Assembly (NCBI GenBank): GCA_013140495.1
Contig: JABFSR010000273.1
Coordinates: 1 to 33,716, forward strand
Direction of reading: 5' to 3'
Length of the DNA: 33,716 bases
From: Verrucomicrobiota bacterium
GTDB lineage: Bacteria; Verrucomicrobiota; Verrucomicrobiia; Limisphaerales; JADLHS01
The position numbers were made by a program, and so were the translations under genes. Shown here one piece after another: positions 7,967 to 14,884 of the stretch; position 1 is the stretch's first letter, and every line of letters begins with the position of its first letter. Under the pieces are notes generated by a model. That model was not told where the DNA came from, searched no databases, and saw only the letters and a program-made list of their open reading frames with translations.

Positions 7967-8593
7967 CTAGCGGACATTGCTCTTGTTCCACGCACGCCCC
8001 CACTTCTCAGCATGTGAGTACGGCATGAGGTGCAACTCCAGTTTTCTCATATCTTCAAGCTGACCAAAGGCGCGAAATAAATCGGCCTCCAAAGCGTAAG
8101 AAACAGCACAACTATCTTCAGATTCATCGTTTACGGTTTTGTGGTACAGGTAAACTAAAGGTGCGAAGCCATAATAGCCATGTTGACACGCGGTGACATC
8201 CATCACCCGCTTATCGACTAAACTTCGCAACAGATTGCATTTCTCGCGCTCTTTTGTTGGCGTACTTCTATTACGATCGAAGATTATTTCCACCCAGAAC
8301 GGCTCTTGGAAGCGAGGGCAAAACTTCCACCTTTCAATTGAATCTTTGCCAATGATTTCACAAACTAAGCTCTGGAGTTTTTTTGAAGCGACACTGCTTT
8401 CTATTAAAGGTAGCAATTCTGAAACATCTTTTTCTTTTCGGATATCGCCCATGCGGGCTATGTCGAGAGAGAAAAAACGTTCACAACCTGATGGCGTACG
8501 TATCAATTCTGAAGATTTGACAATCTCCCGAAAGAAATCATCAGGATGGTCACTTGACAGAAAACGCACTGCACACGGATAAGCAATTTCCAT
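7967..8593 (-). CDS. Hypothetical protein, candidate immunity protein for cassette B
   Basis: This 208-residue soluble protein has no signal peptide or membrane segment, and I do not recognise its family. It begins MEIAYPCAVRFLSSDHPDDF and has a central FWVEIIFDRN strand and a VTACQHGYYGF segment. It starts 14 bases after the RHS-tip gene at 8608-9402 on the same strand and must be co-transcribed with it. The codon use and base composition are poorer in G+C than the neighbours: two 60-base lines inside it count 43% and 45% G+C, against 55% for a line in the GH127 gene. That fits recent transfer. The immunity role is inferred from gene order alone. If the partner toxin is exported, a cytoplasmic immunity protein implies that the toxin acts after entering the target cytoplasm. 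Confidence 0.65.
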   Translation of the reverse strand: MEIAYPCAVRFLSSDHPDDFFREIVKSSELIRTPSGCERFFSLDIARMGDIRKEKDVSELLPLIESSVASKKLQSLVCEIIGKDSIERWKFCPRFQEPFWVEIIFDRNRSTPTKEREKCNLLRSLVDKRVMDVTACQHGYYGFAPLVYLYHKTVNDESEDSCAVSYALEADLFRAFGQLEDMRKLELHLMPYSHAEKWGRAWNKSNVR

Positions 8594-8607
8594 AAAATCC
8601 CAATTTC

Positions 8608-9402
8608 TTACTTTACTTTCGAAAGAATGAAAGCCGATACTGCGGCCTTAAAAGTCCACGAATGGCAAGAATAAGCCGCTTTACTGCCGTCCCCTGCCAA
8701 TGTTCTGAAAGTCGGGAAAGCGTTTCCAAAAAGAGAATACGGAATTCGCACGGATTGATTCGCATCGTCAGCTATGTCATCAACAAGAAATTTGTTGGAC
8801 GCCTGCCAAAAGATGTATTGTATGAAATTCATTTTAGTGAAGCGGATCTTAATTGTGTAAGTGCGTTGGAACTCCGCCATACTCATTCGTTCCTTCTCGA
8901 GGGATCCCTTCTGAGTTGCAAATGGGTTAAATGTCCCTAGTTGTTTGCTTGTTCGTATATCAAAAAAAGACCCCAATCCCTTCAGGGCTCTATTGTATAC
9001 AAAAATACCTGAATGCCCCCAAGGGAAGGGAGAAAACTTGAATCCGACATATACATCATAAATCTTCGCTGTTGCCACCTGTTTGGCTAGGACTCCTCGT
9101 AACTCCCAAATGGCACGCAATGTTGCGGAAATTGTAGAAGCTATCCCGACTTCGATAATGCTGTACTGACCACTTGGATCCGCCATCGTTACTGGGTTCG
9201 CCTGTGCATAGAGGTATTTGTGCAGACTAAGTGGATCGGACTCACTGCCCTCGAACGAATCCATCGTCCAGAATCTGCCGGTGTTGGGGTTGAGGTAACC
9301 GGCGCGAGAATTCGGACACAAACTGGCAACCAAAAGGAGTGGAACGAGCAGCCATACCAGGCAGGCAAAGGCCACCGATGCGAATGGGCGCGAGCGTTTC
9401 AT
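8608..9402 (-). CDS. Cassette B: exported RHS-tip protein with papain-like toxin domain
   Basis: From the ATG at 9402 the protein has 264 residues. A strong signal peptide ([20 protein letters not shown], cut near SRA) is joined directly to the RHS-core signature [25 protein letters not shown] and DPSG (36-78). The C-terminal domain contains [10 protein letters not shown] with H130 and, 116 residues later, [11 protein letters not shown] with C246. This His-first, Cys-late order and the flanking patterns are those of circularly permuted papain-like enzymes (NlpC/P60-like, LRAT, PPPDE), which act as amidases, peptidases or acyltransferases. The frame is open to 9522, but residues there derive from a decayed transposase (9439-9583), so 9402 is chosen. 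The next gene downstream is the candidate immunity gene. A toxin role is inferred. Confidence 0.7.
   Translation of the reverse strand: MKRSRPFASVAFACLVWLLVPLLLVASLCPNSRAGYLNPNTGRFWTMDSFEGSESDPLSLHKYLYAQANPVTMADPSGQYSIIEVGIASTISATLRAIWELRGVLAKQVATAKIYDVYVGFKFSPFPWGHSGIFVYNRALKGLGSFFDIRTSKQLGTFNPFATQKGSLEKERMSMAEFQRTYTIKIRFTKMNFIQYIFWQASNKFLVDDIADDANQSVRIPYSLFGNAFPTFRTLAGDGSKAAYSCHSWTFKAAVSAFILSKVK
9169..9300 (-). repeat. RHS-core homology segment, copy 2
   Basis: This is the second copy of the ~132-base segment encoding [10 protein letters not shown] through DPSG. It is the most diverged of the three in its second half ([12 protein letters not shown]), while the first ~27 bases are nearly the same as in copies 1 and 3. 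Confidence 0.8.
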
Positions 9403-9438
9403 TATTACGGTCGGCAACATGTCATGTGTGCGGCTCAT

Positions 9439-9583
9439 TGGCGCGTCGCCCTTGGCCCGCCCCGCCAACTTTGCGTCCATCCAACCCAGCTTGTCCGGTC
9501 TTCGGCTCGTGATGTTCGCCACGGTTCACGACGTGGTAAATCGCGCTGGGATATTGGATGCGCAATGGGCGCGGCATGGACAT
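9439..9583 (-). pseudogene. Internally deleted REP-associated tyrosine transposase (RAYT) remnant
   Basis: Reading the minus strand from the ATG at 9583 gives [20 protein letters not shown] and then RGE, the characteristic start of RAYT/Y1 transposases (usual form MPRPLRIEYPGAIYHVMNRG). Within about 15 codons this similarity stops, and a second frame supplies [17 protein letters not shown], which matches the C-terminal end of the same family (LGW..ADLARRRKGD). The whole catalytic middle, including the HUH motif and the Tyr, is missing, so this is an internal deletion with a frameshift. The remnant lies directly upstream of the cassette B signal peptide. RAYTs mobilise REP palindromes, one of which lies at 11151-11220. 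Confidence 0.75.
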
Positions 9584-9627
9584 CGTTTACGACCCCTTTC
9601 CGAGAACAAGGGGGTAATATCAGTGGT

Positions 9628-9885
9628 TCAGTCAGCAAAACTTTCATCAATCACAGATACACCACACTGTTCAAAGAACCTCTTGAGATTTCCATGAATC
9701 GTGGCCGCAATCTCGAAGTCAATTGGGCCGACGATCTTGACCCAATCTGGAAGCGTATCAAACGCCGCAGCCTGTTCTAGGACCGACGTACCATCACCAT
9801 TGAACAACCATACGAACCCCAGCGGCTCGTCGGGCTCGTTGTGGATGAATTCAAGAACAAGGGTACAAGTGCGGATTTCGCTCAT
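9628..9885 (-). CDS. Small acidic protein, candidate immunity protein for cassette C
   Basis: This 85-residue protein begins MSEIRTCTLVLEFIHNEPDE and is rich in Asp and Glu. It has no signal peptide or membrane segment and belongs to no family I recognise. Its ATG overlaps the stop of the RHS gene at 9882-11243 by four bases (ATGA), so the two are translationally coupled. Small, acidic, directly downstream proteins are the usual form of immunity proteins to basic nuclease toxins, and the partner toxin domain here looks RNase-like. That role is inferred, not shown. Residues such as GFVWLFNGDG and HGNLKRFFEQ suggest a compact alpha/beta fold. Confidence 0.7.
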   Translation of the reverse strand: MSEIRTCTLVLEFIHNEPDEPLGFVWLFNGDGTSVLEQAAAFDTLPDWVKIVGPIDFEIAATIHGNLKRFFEQCGVSVIDESFAD

Positions 9886-11243
9886 GGGACAGCCTTCACT
9901 AAATCGATTGCGCTAATGACTCCGGGCTGTGACGCCAACGGGTAGAAAGTTGTTACCTTCCCACCATGCACAACCAGCATCGCGGTAATGCCATTCGATA
10001 ACCTGATTGGTTGGGCTGCCGCACCACTGACAACGTATTTACTAGCAGCTTCCTTGAGAAGATTCAACATCTCCCCCGGAGACACATTTGAAGGCCAGAA
10101 TGACGTCTTTGCAATCTTACTGCCATCCCAAAATGCCGTAAGATGCCTTTGAATTAGATGTGTGAACCCATGTCCTTTACCGGTTGCAGCATTGTGAACG
10201 CCTTTTTCCAAGGCAATTATCTGTTTATCGGCCGACCGCATTACAAGCTTTCCACCGGAGGAAGCGAACCATTGTGAAAAGCCGTTGACCACACGCTGAA
10301 CGCCTCCCGATGCAAGAGCTTTCCCAACGACCATCCCTCCAACTCTTGTTACCATCTGAACTGGCAATTTAACTGCGTTGAGAATCACCGCGCCGGGGAC
10401 CATTGCTAGCGTATCAGAATACTCAAACCATTGGAAACGGCTGAGGTTGCCATCCGACAACATGAGATACGCCGCGCTTATTGCCTTTCCAACAACATAG
10501 TTGACAACCGTTGTGATCAAGTAGGCTCGTATTGTAGTGCTTGCCAAAAGGTCCACCAAAAGTGACTGTCCAGTAGGATCACTACCCATTACCGGATTCG
10601 CATGAACATAGAGGTATTTGTGGAGCGACATCGGGTCTTCGCTGCTTCCCTCGAACGAATCCATGCTCCAAAATCTGCCGGTGTTGGGGTTGAGGTAACG
10701 TGCGCGAAGGAAATACATTCCCAAGTCGCTGTCCCATTGCTCACCGCAGTAGAGGTAGTTGTTCGGCGTACCGCTCCCACCTCCGAGATGCCATTCCTCA
10801 ATCAACGTGCCAAACGCATCGTAGTTGTAGGTATCCTTGATGGTGAAATCGCCTTCGGTGCCAACACCCACCAGGAAGCGCACATTGCCGTGGCCGTCGT
10901 AGCCGTAGTAATCGCGGTCAAAGGATCCTCCGTTCTTGCGTTCCTGGAATAGCAGGTCATGGCCGTAGGCGTAGCGGCGCTGAATGACACGGCTGGCTTG
11001 CGCCGGTATGGTTTCGGTGGTGGACTCGAATTCCTCCAATACCTGCGCATAGCCGGTCGGGTTCTGATCATCCACAAGGAAATAGGTCGTCACACCCGCA
11101 ATGCTCTTGCGAACCCGATTTCCGTCGTGATCGTAAACGAAAAGTTTTTGTTGGAGTTCACGCTTTAGCGTGTCAGGGCGTAGTGGGGTTGATGGGAACA
11201 AGCTAAAGCTTGAACTCCAGCCCCCAGTCAACTTCCACGGCAC
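9882..11243 (-). CDS. Cassette C: 5'-truncated RHS protein with RNase-like C-terminal toxin domain
   Basis: The frame gives 453 residues, far shorter than a complete RHS protein. The first ~33 residues are encoded by a GTG start and a REP-like element (11151-11220), so they are not original. RHS/YD repeats follow (VYDHDGNRVRKS at 36-47, YGYDGHGNVRF, YNYDAFGTLIEEW), then the RHS core ([28 protein letters not shown] at 183-192, DPTG at 222-225). After a hydrophobic linker region (about 228-320) comes the tip domain: HGFTHLIQRHLTAFWDG (H358, H362, H367), a helix and the late strand VTTFYPL. The His-rich start and T-x-Y-P ending resemble BECR-fold or EndoU-like RNase toxins; this is an inference. 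The 4-base overlap with the small gene at 9628-9885 supports a toxin-immunity pair. Whether the truncated gene is translated is uncertain. Confidence 0.7.
   Translation of the reverse strand: MPWKLTGGWSSSFSLFPSTPLRPDTLKRELQQKLFVYDHDGNRVRKSIAGVTTYFLVDDQNPTGYAQVLEEFESTTETIPAQASRVIQRRYAYGHDLLFQERKNGGSFDRDYYGYDGHGNVRFLVGVGTEGDFTIKDTYNYDAFGTLIEEWHLGGGSGTPNNYLYCGEQWDSDLGMYFLRARYLNPNTGRFWSMDSFEGSSEDPMSLHKYLYVHANPVMGSDPTGQSLLVDLLASTTIRAYLITTVVNYVVGKAISAAYLMLSDGNLSRFQWFEYSDTLAMVPGAVILNAVKLPVQMVTRVGGMVVGKALASGGVQRVVNGFSQWFASSGGKLVMRSADKQIIALEKGVHNAATGKGHGFTHLIQRHLTAFWDGSKIAKTSFWPSNVSPGEMLNLLKEAASKYVVSGAAAQPIRLSNGITAMLVVHGGKVTTFYPLASQPGVISAIDLVKAVP
10569..10700 (-). repeat. RHS-core homology segment, copy 3
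   Basis: This is the third copy of the ~132-base segment, here still in its native place at the end of RHS repeats. It encodes [10 protein letters not shown] through DPTG, and at the DNA level it is closer to copy 1 (shared MSLHKYLY coding bases) than to copy 2. Confidence 0.8.
11151..11220. repeat. REP-like bipartite palindromic element
   Basis: Two 22-base arms (11151-11172 and 11199-11220) face each other in inverted orientation and match at 19 of 22 positions, with 26 bases between. Each arm contains its own perfect hairpin: CACGCT-TT-AGCGTG at 11159-11172, and CAAGCT-AA-AGCTTG at 11199-11212. Two of the three differences between the arms fall at paired positions, so both stems are preserved. 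This is the form of a REP/BIME unit, the substrate of RAYT transposases. It supplies the current 5' end of the cassette C reading frame. Confidence 0.75.
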
Positions 11244-11303
11244 GGCAGTTTACAACGCAACCCTGAGCGACTTCGCCCGGCGCTGACCCCGCCAGATTTG
11301 GGA

Positions 11304-11331
11304 TTTACCGCCAGCTTCATTCCCGCATAAT
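11304..11331 (+). promoter_or_regulatory. Candidate promoter of the GH127 gene
   Basis: TTTACC (11304-11309), a 16-base spacer and CATAAT (11326-11331) precede the GTG start at 11338 by only six bases. The transcript would be leaderless or nearly so. The -35 match is only moderate. Confidence 0.3.
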
Positions 11332-11337
11332 CGAATC

Positions 11338-14145
11338 GTGAACTCTCGAATCCTTTCCGCCTCGTTGCTCTGCCTTGTGTCCGCTTCAGTTGCATTTGCT
11401 GCCGAGCATCCTGGTGGCAGTCTGAAGTTTGATTCCTTGCCCCAGGCGCATTTTGAATTCACAGGCCCCGTCGGTGATCGAATCCACGCCAATCTGGACA
11501 ACTGGCTGTTGCACGCGCCGCAGGCCAATCCCGGCATGTTGGAAATGTTCCGCGTGCGCGACCGCCAGCCCGTGCCGCAACTGGTACCGTGGGCGGGCGA
11601 ATTCGTGGGCAAATATCTCATCTCCGCCGTGCAGGCGTTGCGGATGTCGGACGATCCGCGTTTGCGTCAACAGGTGTCCAACGTGGTTGCCGAGTTGATC
11701 TCAACGCAGGCCGATGACGGTTACCTCGGCCCATTCGCAAAAAACGTCCGGCTGTTGAAGAACTGGGATCTCTGGGGACACTACCACGCCATCCAGTCGT
11801 TGTTGCTCTGGCATGACTACAGTGGCGATGCCGCCGCGCTCGCCGCCGCGCGCAAGGCTGGCGACCTTGTTTGCAATACCTACCTGGACACTGGCAAGCG
11901 TGTGTTCGATGCCGGGGATTCCGAGATGAACATGTCCATCCTCACCGCCATGGCGATGCTCCATCGCGTCACCGGCGAGCCGCGTTATCTCCGCATGGCG
12001 CGCGAAGTGGAGAAGGATTGGGAACGCGCGGGGGACTACCTTCGCGCCGGACTTGATGGACGTGAATACTACCAGTCACCCAAACCGCGCTGGGAAAGTC
12101 TGCACGATTTGCAGGGCCTCGTGGAAATGTGGCAAATCACTGGCGAGCCAAAATATCGTGAATCGTTCGTGCATCACTGGCGGAGCATTCGGCGCTGGGA
12201 TCGGCGCAACACGGGCGGCTTCAGTTCAGGCGAACAGGCCACGGGGAATCCTTACACGCCCAGCGCCATCGAGACCTGCTGCACGGTTGCGTGGATGGCC
12301 ATCACCATTGATTACCTGAAGCTGACCGGAGATTCCCTCGCAGCGGATGATCTCGAACTCGCCACGCTCAACGGCGGGCTGGGTGCGCAACATCCCAGTG
12401 GCCGTTGGTTCACTTACAACACGCCCATGGACGGCTTCCGCGAAGCCAGCGCACACACGATCGTGTTTCAGTCGCGTGCCGGCACACCGGAGTTGAACTG
12501 CTGCTCGGTAAATGGCCCGCGCGTACCGGGCATGTTGAGTGATTGGGCGGTGATGGCAGCGAACGATGGGCTGGTGGTCAACTGGCTCGGCGCCGGTCGC
12601 TACACTACGAAGGTGGTTGGTGAAATTCCCGTGACAATCGTCTCCAATGACGACGCATGGCGTAGCGGGCGAACAGAACTCCGAGTAGAAACCAAAGCGA
12701 AGAATCCTTTCACGTTGCGGGTGCGCATTCCCGCATGGGCGCACGCGCCGAAACTTTTGCTGAATGGCCGGCCTGTCGCGAATGTGATTGCCGGAAGTTA
12801 TGCGGAGCTGAATCGCAATTGGTCCAACCAGGATAAACTGCAGCTCAGTTTCACGATGCCGGTGAGGTTCGTCACTGGTGCCAACGAGGCCGCCGGCAAA
12901 GTCTCACTCTATCGCGGGCCGTTGCTGCTTGCCTATGACCAGGCGCAAAACAAATTCGACGAAGACAGCATCCCTCAGGTAAATCTCGGGAAGTTGGCCG
13001 AGGCGCGGGAAATTCAAATCAAGTCCTCCGGTCACCATGCATCTTCAGCCACAGGCGGAATCAGTGAGCCATGGTTTGTCGTTGAGGTTCCGACGGCTGA
13101 TGGCAGACCTTTGCGCCTCGTGGATTTCGCCAGCGCTGGATCAACTGGCACGCGCTATCGCTCCTGGCTTCCGGCTGCCAGCCCGCCTCCGGCTCCGGCG
13201 TTCACGCAATTTCCAGCCGATGGCGCGCGGGTGCCGGTGGGCGAAGTGCGTTTTCAATGGCGCGGACAACGTAAGACCGCTGTCCCGACTACCGAAAAAA
13301 ATCAATCCGGTTACCGCGTCGAACTGGCGGGCGATGACTCCTTTGCTCCGTTGCTGCTTTCTACCAATGTCGGCTCGGTAAATCGCATCGCTCTCAACAC
13401 GAAAGCCCTCACGACAAGCGCAGGGAATTCGCCAGCTCAACTCTACTGGCGTGTTGTCAGCATCTCGACGAGTGGCGAATCCATTCCCGATGTTCCGCCC
13501 GCGCGATTCATCCTGGATCCCGCCGTGCCGCAACAGGTATGGCCGCCGGATCCCAAGCCCGGCCCGGACGGTGAAATCATCACGCACTCTTTGCGCGGCG
13601 ACGCAGCGCCCCAGTTTGGTGAACTCAAGTCGGCGGCTCACTCCGCCCGCGATGCGGATGGCACGGAGGTCAACGGACGCGACCAGATGCTTGTTTATGC
13701 TGTGCCTGGCTGGCCGGAGGAGGATTTCACGGTTGCAGTGCGCGTGCGCCTGCACGAATCACAGGGCAAACGTGCCGGTCAGATATTCAGTGGCTGGGCT
13801 GCTGGCATGGATGATCCGCTTCGGTTGATGGTGGACGGAGGAAAAGTAACAGCGCGTATCGAATCCGGCGGATTCTTTTCAACACCCGGCGTGCCATTGG
13901 AATCCGGACGTTGGTATCATGTGGCTGCGGTCAAACGCGGCGGCACGTTGACCTTGTTCGTTGATGGCAAGTCTATCGGCTCCTGTGGCGCACCGGAGTT
14001 TACCACTACACTGGCCAGGGATTGTGCGCTGGGCGGCAATCCGCACTTCAGCGGAAATGAATTTCTCGCGGCGAAGTTTTCCGATTTCGCCATGTTCGCC
14101 CGCGCGTTGACCGCTGAGGAAATCCAAGCGATGGCCGGGAAGTGA
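11338..14145 (+). CDS. Secreted GH127 beta-L-arabinofuranosidase-like enzyme with C-terminal LamG domain
   Basis: The 935-residue protein starts at GTG with a signal peptide (MNSRILSASLLCLVSASVAF, cut near AFA). Residues about 40-600 form a GH127 (DUF1680) catalytic unit: PWAGEFVGKYL, DDGYLGPF, NWDLWGHYHAIQSLL, then AIETCC (E312, C314) and LNCCSVNG (C388, C389). In the characterised family member HypBA1 the equivalent Glu and three Cys residues bind zinc, and one Cys is the nucleophile, so the active site appears complete. A fibronectin-like region (about 620-725) and a LamG/concanavalin-type domain (about 765-933, with GRWYHVAAV and LTLFVDGK) follow. It probably removes L-arabinofuranose, or a related sugar, from plant glycans or arabinogalactan. 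Its GTG start lies 94 bases from the RHS island. Confidence 0.88.
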   Translation: MNSRILSASLLCLVSASVAFAAEHPGGSLKFDSLPQAHFEFTGPVGDRIHANLDNWLLHAPQANPGMLEMFRVRDRQPVPQLVPWAGEFVGKYLISAVQALRMSDDPRLRQQVSNVVAELISTQADDGYLGPFAKNVRLLKNWDLWGHYHAIQSLLLWHDYSGDAAALAAARKAGDLVCNTYLDTGKRVFDAGDSEMNMSILTAMAMLHRVTGEPRYLRMAREVEKDWERAGDYLRAGLDGREYYQSPKPRWESLHDLQGLVEMWQITGEPKYRESFVHHWRSIRRWDRRNTGGFSSGEQATGNPYTPSAIETCCTVAWMAITIDYLKLTGDSLAADDLELATLNGGLGAQHPSGRWFTYNTPMDGFREASAHTIVFQSRAGTPELNCCSVNGPRVPGMLSDWAVMAANDGLVVNWLGAGRYTTKVVGEIPVTIVSNDDAWRSGRTELRVETKAKNPFTLRVRIPAWAHAPKLLLNGRPVANVIAGSYAELNRNWSNQDKLQLSFTMPVRFVTGANEAAGKVSLYRGPLLLAYDQAQNKFDEDSIPQVNLGKLAEAREIQIKSSGHHASSATGGISEPWFVVEVPTADGRPLRLVDFASAGSTGTRYRSWLPAASPPPAPAFTQFPADGARVPVGEVRFQWRGQRKTAVPTTEKNQSGYRVELAGDDSFAPLLLSTNVGSVNRIALNTKALTTSAGNSPAQLYWRVVSISTSGESIPDVPPARFILDPAVPQQVWPPDPKPGPDGEIITHSLRGDAAPQFGELKSAAHSARDADGTEVNGRDQMLVYAVPGWPEEDFTVAVRVRLHESQGKRAGQIFSGWAAGMDDPLRLMVDGGKVTARIESGGFFSTPGVPLESGRWYHVAAVKRGGTLTLFVDGKSIGSCGAPEFTTTLARDCALGGNPHFSGNEFLAAKFSDFAMFARALTAEEIQAMAGK

Positions 14146-14174
14146 CAACTGTATCCACGACTAATTTGACAGAC

Positions 14175-14822
14175 ATGAAACCCGCTCAAAGTGTTTTCCA
14201 AAAGGTCATGGGAGAGGTTGAAGCGTTCTTGACTCCGCTCGGATTTAAGCGGTCAGGTAGTGATTTTCAAAGAATGCTTGCAGATGGGAAATCATGTCAC
14301 AGCATCTTCTTTCAGAACTCCCAGTCTTCGACATCCGAAACTTCCAAGTTCACGTTCGAGGTTTTCGCAGTCTGGAAGCGGCGTCCTGCTTGGTATAACG
14401 ACGACATACCACATCAGAAATGGTATGGAGTTACAGGGAACCGTATAGGTGGTCTGATGCCCAAGAAAGAAGACTTTTGGTGGACGGTAAACCGAGAGGA
14501 AGATATCCGTCAGTTCGGTGCGCAGATTTGCAACATTCTTTCCTCGTATGCCTTGCCATTCCTTGATCAGTTCGTGAATGAACAACAACTCGAACAGATT
14601 GATCGTAAGTGGGCGTTTGAATCCAGATGGCTATTGAGCTATGTGCAGGCGGTAACGAGGTTGAACTACGATTTGATTGACAAAAAGCCTGATTCTGAGA
14701 TTCGGAAACGTATAAGGAGAGTCTGGTTTGCTGGGAGGATTGGTTTTTGGGGCGTTAGCAAGCCAGTGATTGAAGATGCAATCCAACGGCTGCTGCGCGT
14801 GCATGGGCGAAACATTTCTTGA
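14175..14822 (+). CDS. DUF4304-like hypothetical protein
   Basis: From the ATG at 14175 the protein has 215 residues. The N-terminal half (FLTPLGFKRSGSDFQRMLA, then SIFFQNSQSS) follows the DUF4304 pattern, in which LGFKR and the F-x-Q strand are conserved; the function of this family is unknown. There is no signal peptide or membrane segment. The frame is open to a GTG at 14142 that overlaps the GH127 stop by four bases, which would suggest coupling, but 11 extra residues before MKPAQSVFQKV are atypical for the family. The gene is clearly poorer in G+C than the hydrolase genes on both sides, which fits separate acquisition. It is convergent with the GH31 gene. Confidence 0.7.
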   Translation: MKPAQSVFQKVMGEVEAFLTPLGFKRSGSDFQRMLADGKSCHSIFFQNSQSSTSETSKFTFEVFAVWKRRPAWYNDDIPHQKWYGVTGNRIGGLMPKKEDFWWTVNREEDIRQFGAQICNILSSYALPFLDQFVNEQQLEQIDRKWAFESRWLLSYVQAVTRLNYDLIDKKPDSEIRKRIRRVWFAGRIGFWGVSKPVIEDAIQRLLRVHGRNIS

Positions 14823-14850
14823 GGACCGGGCTGATCGCCGTCGTAGCCGC

Positions 14851-14882
14851 GCTTTGCTGGCGCAGTCCAAGACGCCGCAAGC
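14851..14882. terminator. Bulged hairpin between convergent genes (terminator or REP-like repeat)
   Basis: GCTTTGCTGGCG (14851-14862) and CGCCGCAAGC (14873-14882) can pair as a 10-bp stem with two bulged T residues and a 10-base loop. It lies 2 bases beyond the GH31 stop and 28 bases beyond the DUF4304 stop. No T-run follows on either strand, so a classic intrinsic terminator is doubtful. A dispersed repeat is the alternative. Confidence 0.4.
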
Positions 14883-14884
14883 CC

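Noticed and set aside
9403..9522. Longer N-terminus for the cassette B protein (start at 9522)
   Set aside because: The extra 40 residues come from the transposase remnant and would place a hydrophilic stretch before the signal peptide.
9419..9780. Plus-strand frames across the RAYT remnant and cassette C partner
   Set aside because: The minus strand explains this DNA by RAYT pieces and a coupled small gene; the plus frames show no family motifs.
11221..11282. Plus-strand frame reading PVNFHGTAVYNATLSDFARR and a stop, looking like a gene tail
   Set aside because: It is only about 20 codons, starts inside or next to the REP element, and I cannot match it to a family; chance cannot be excluded.
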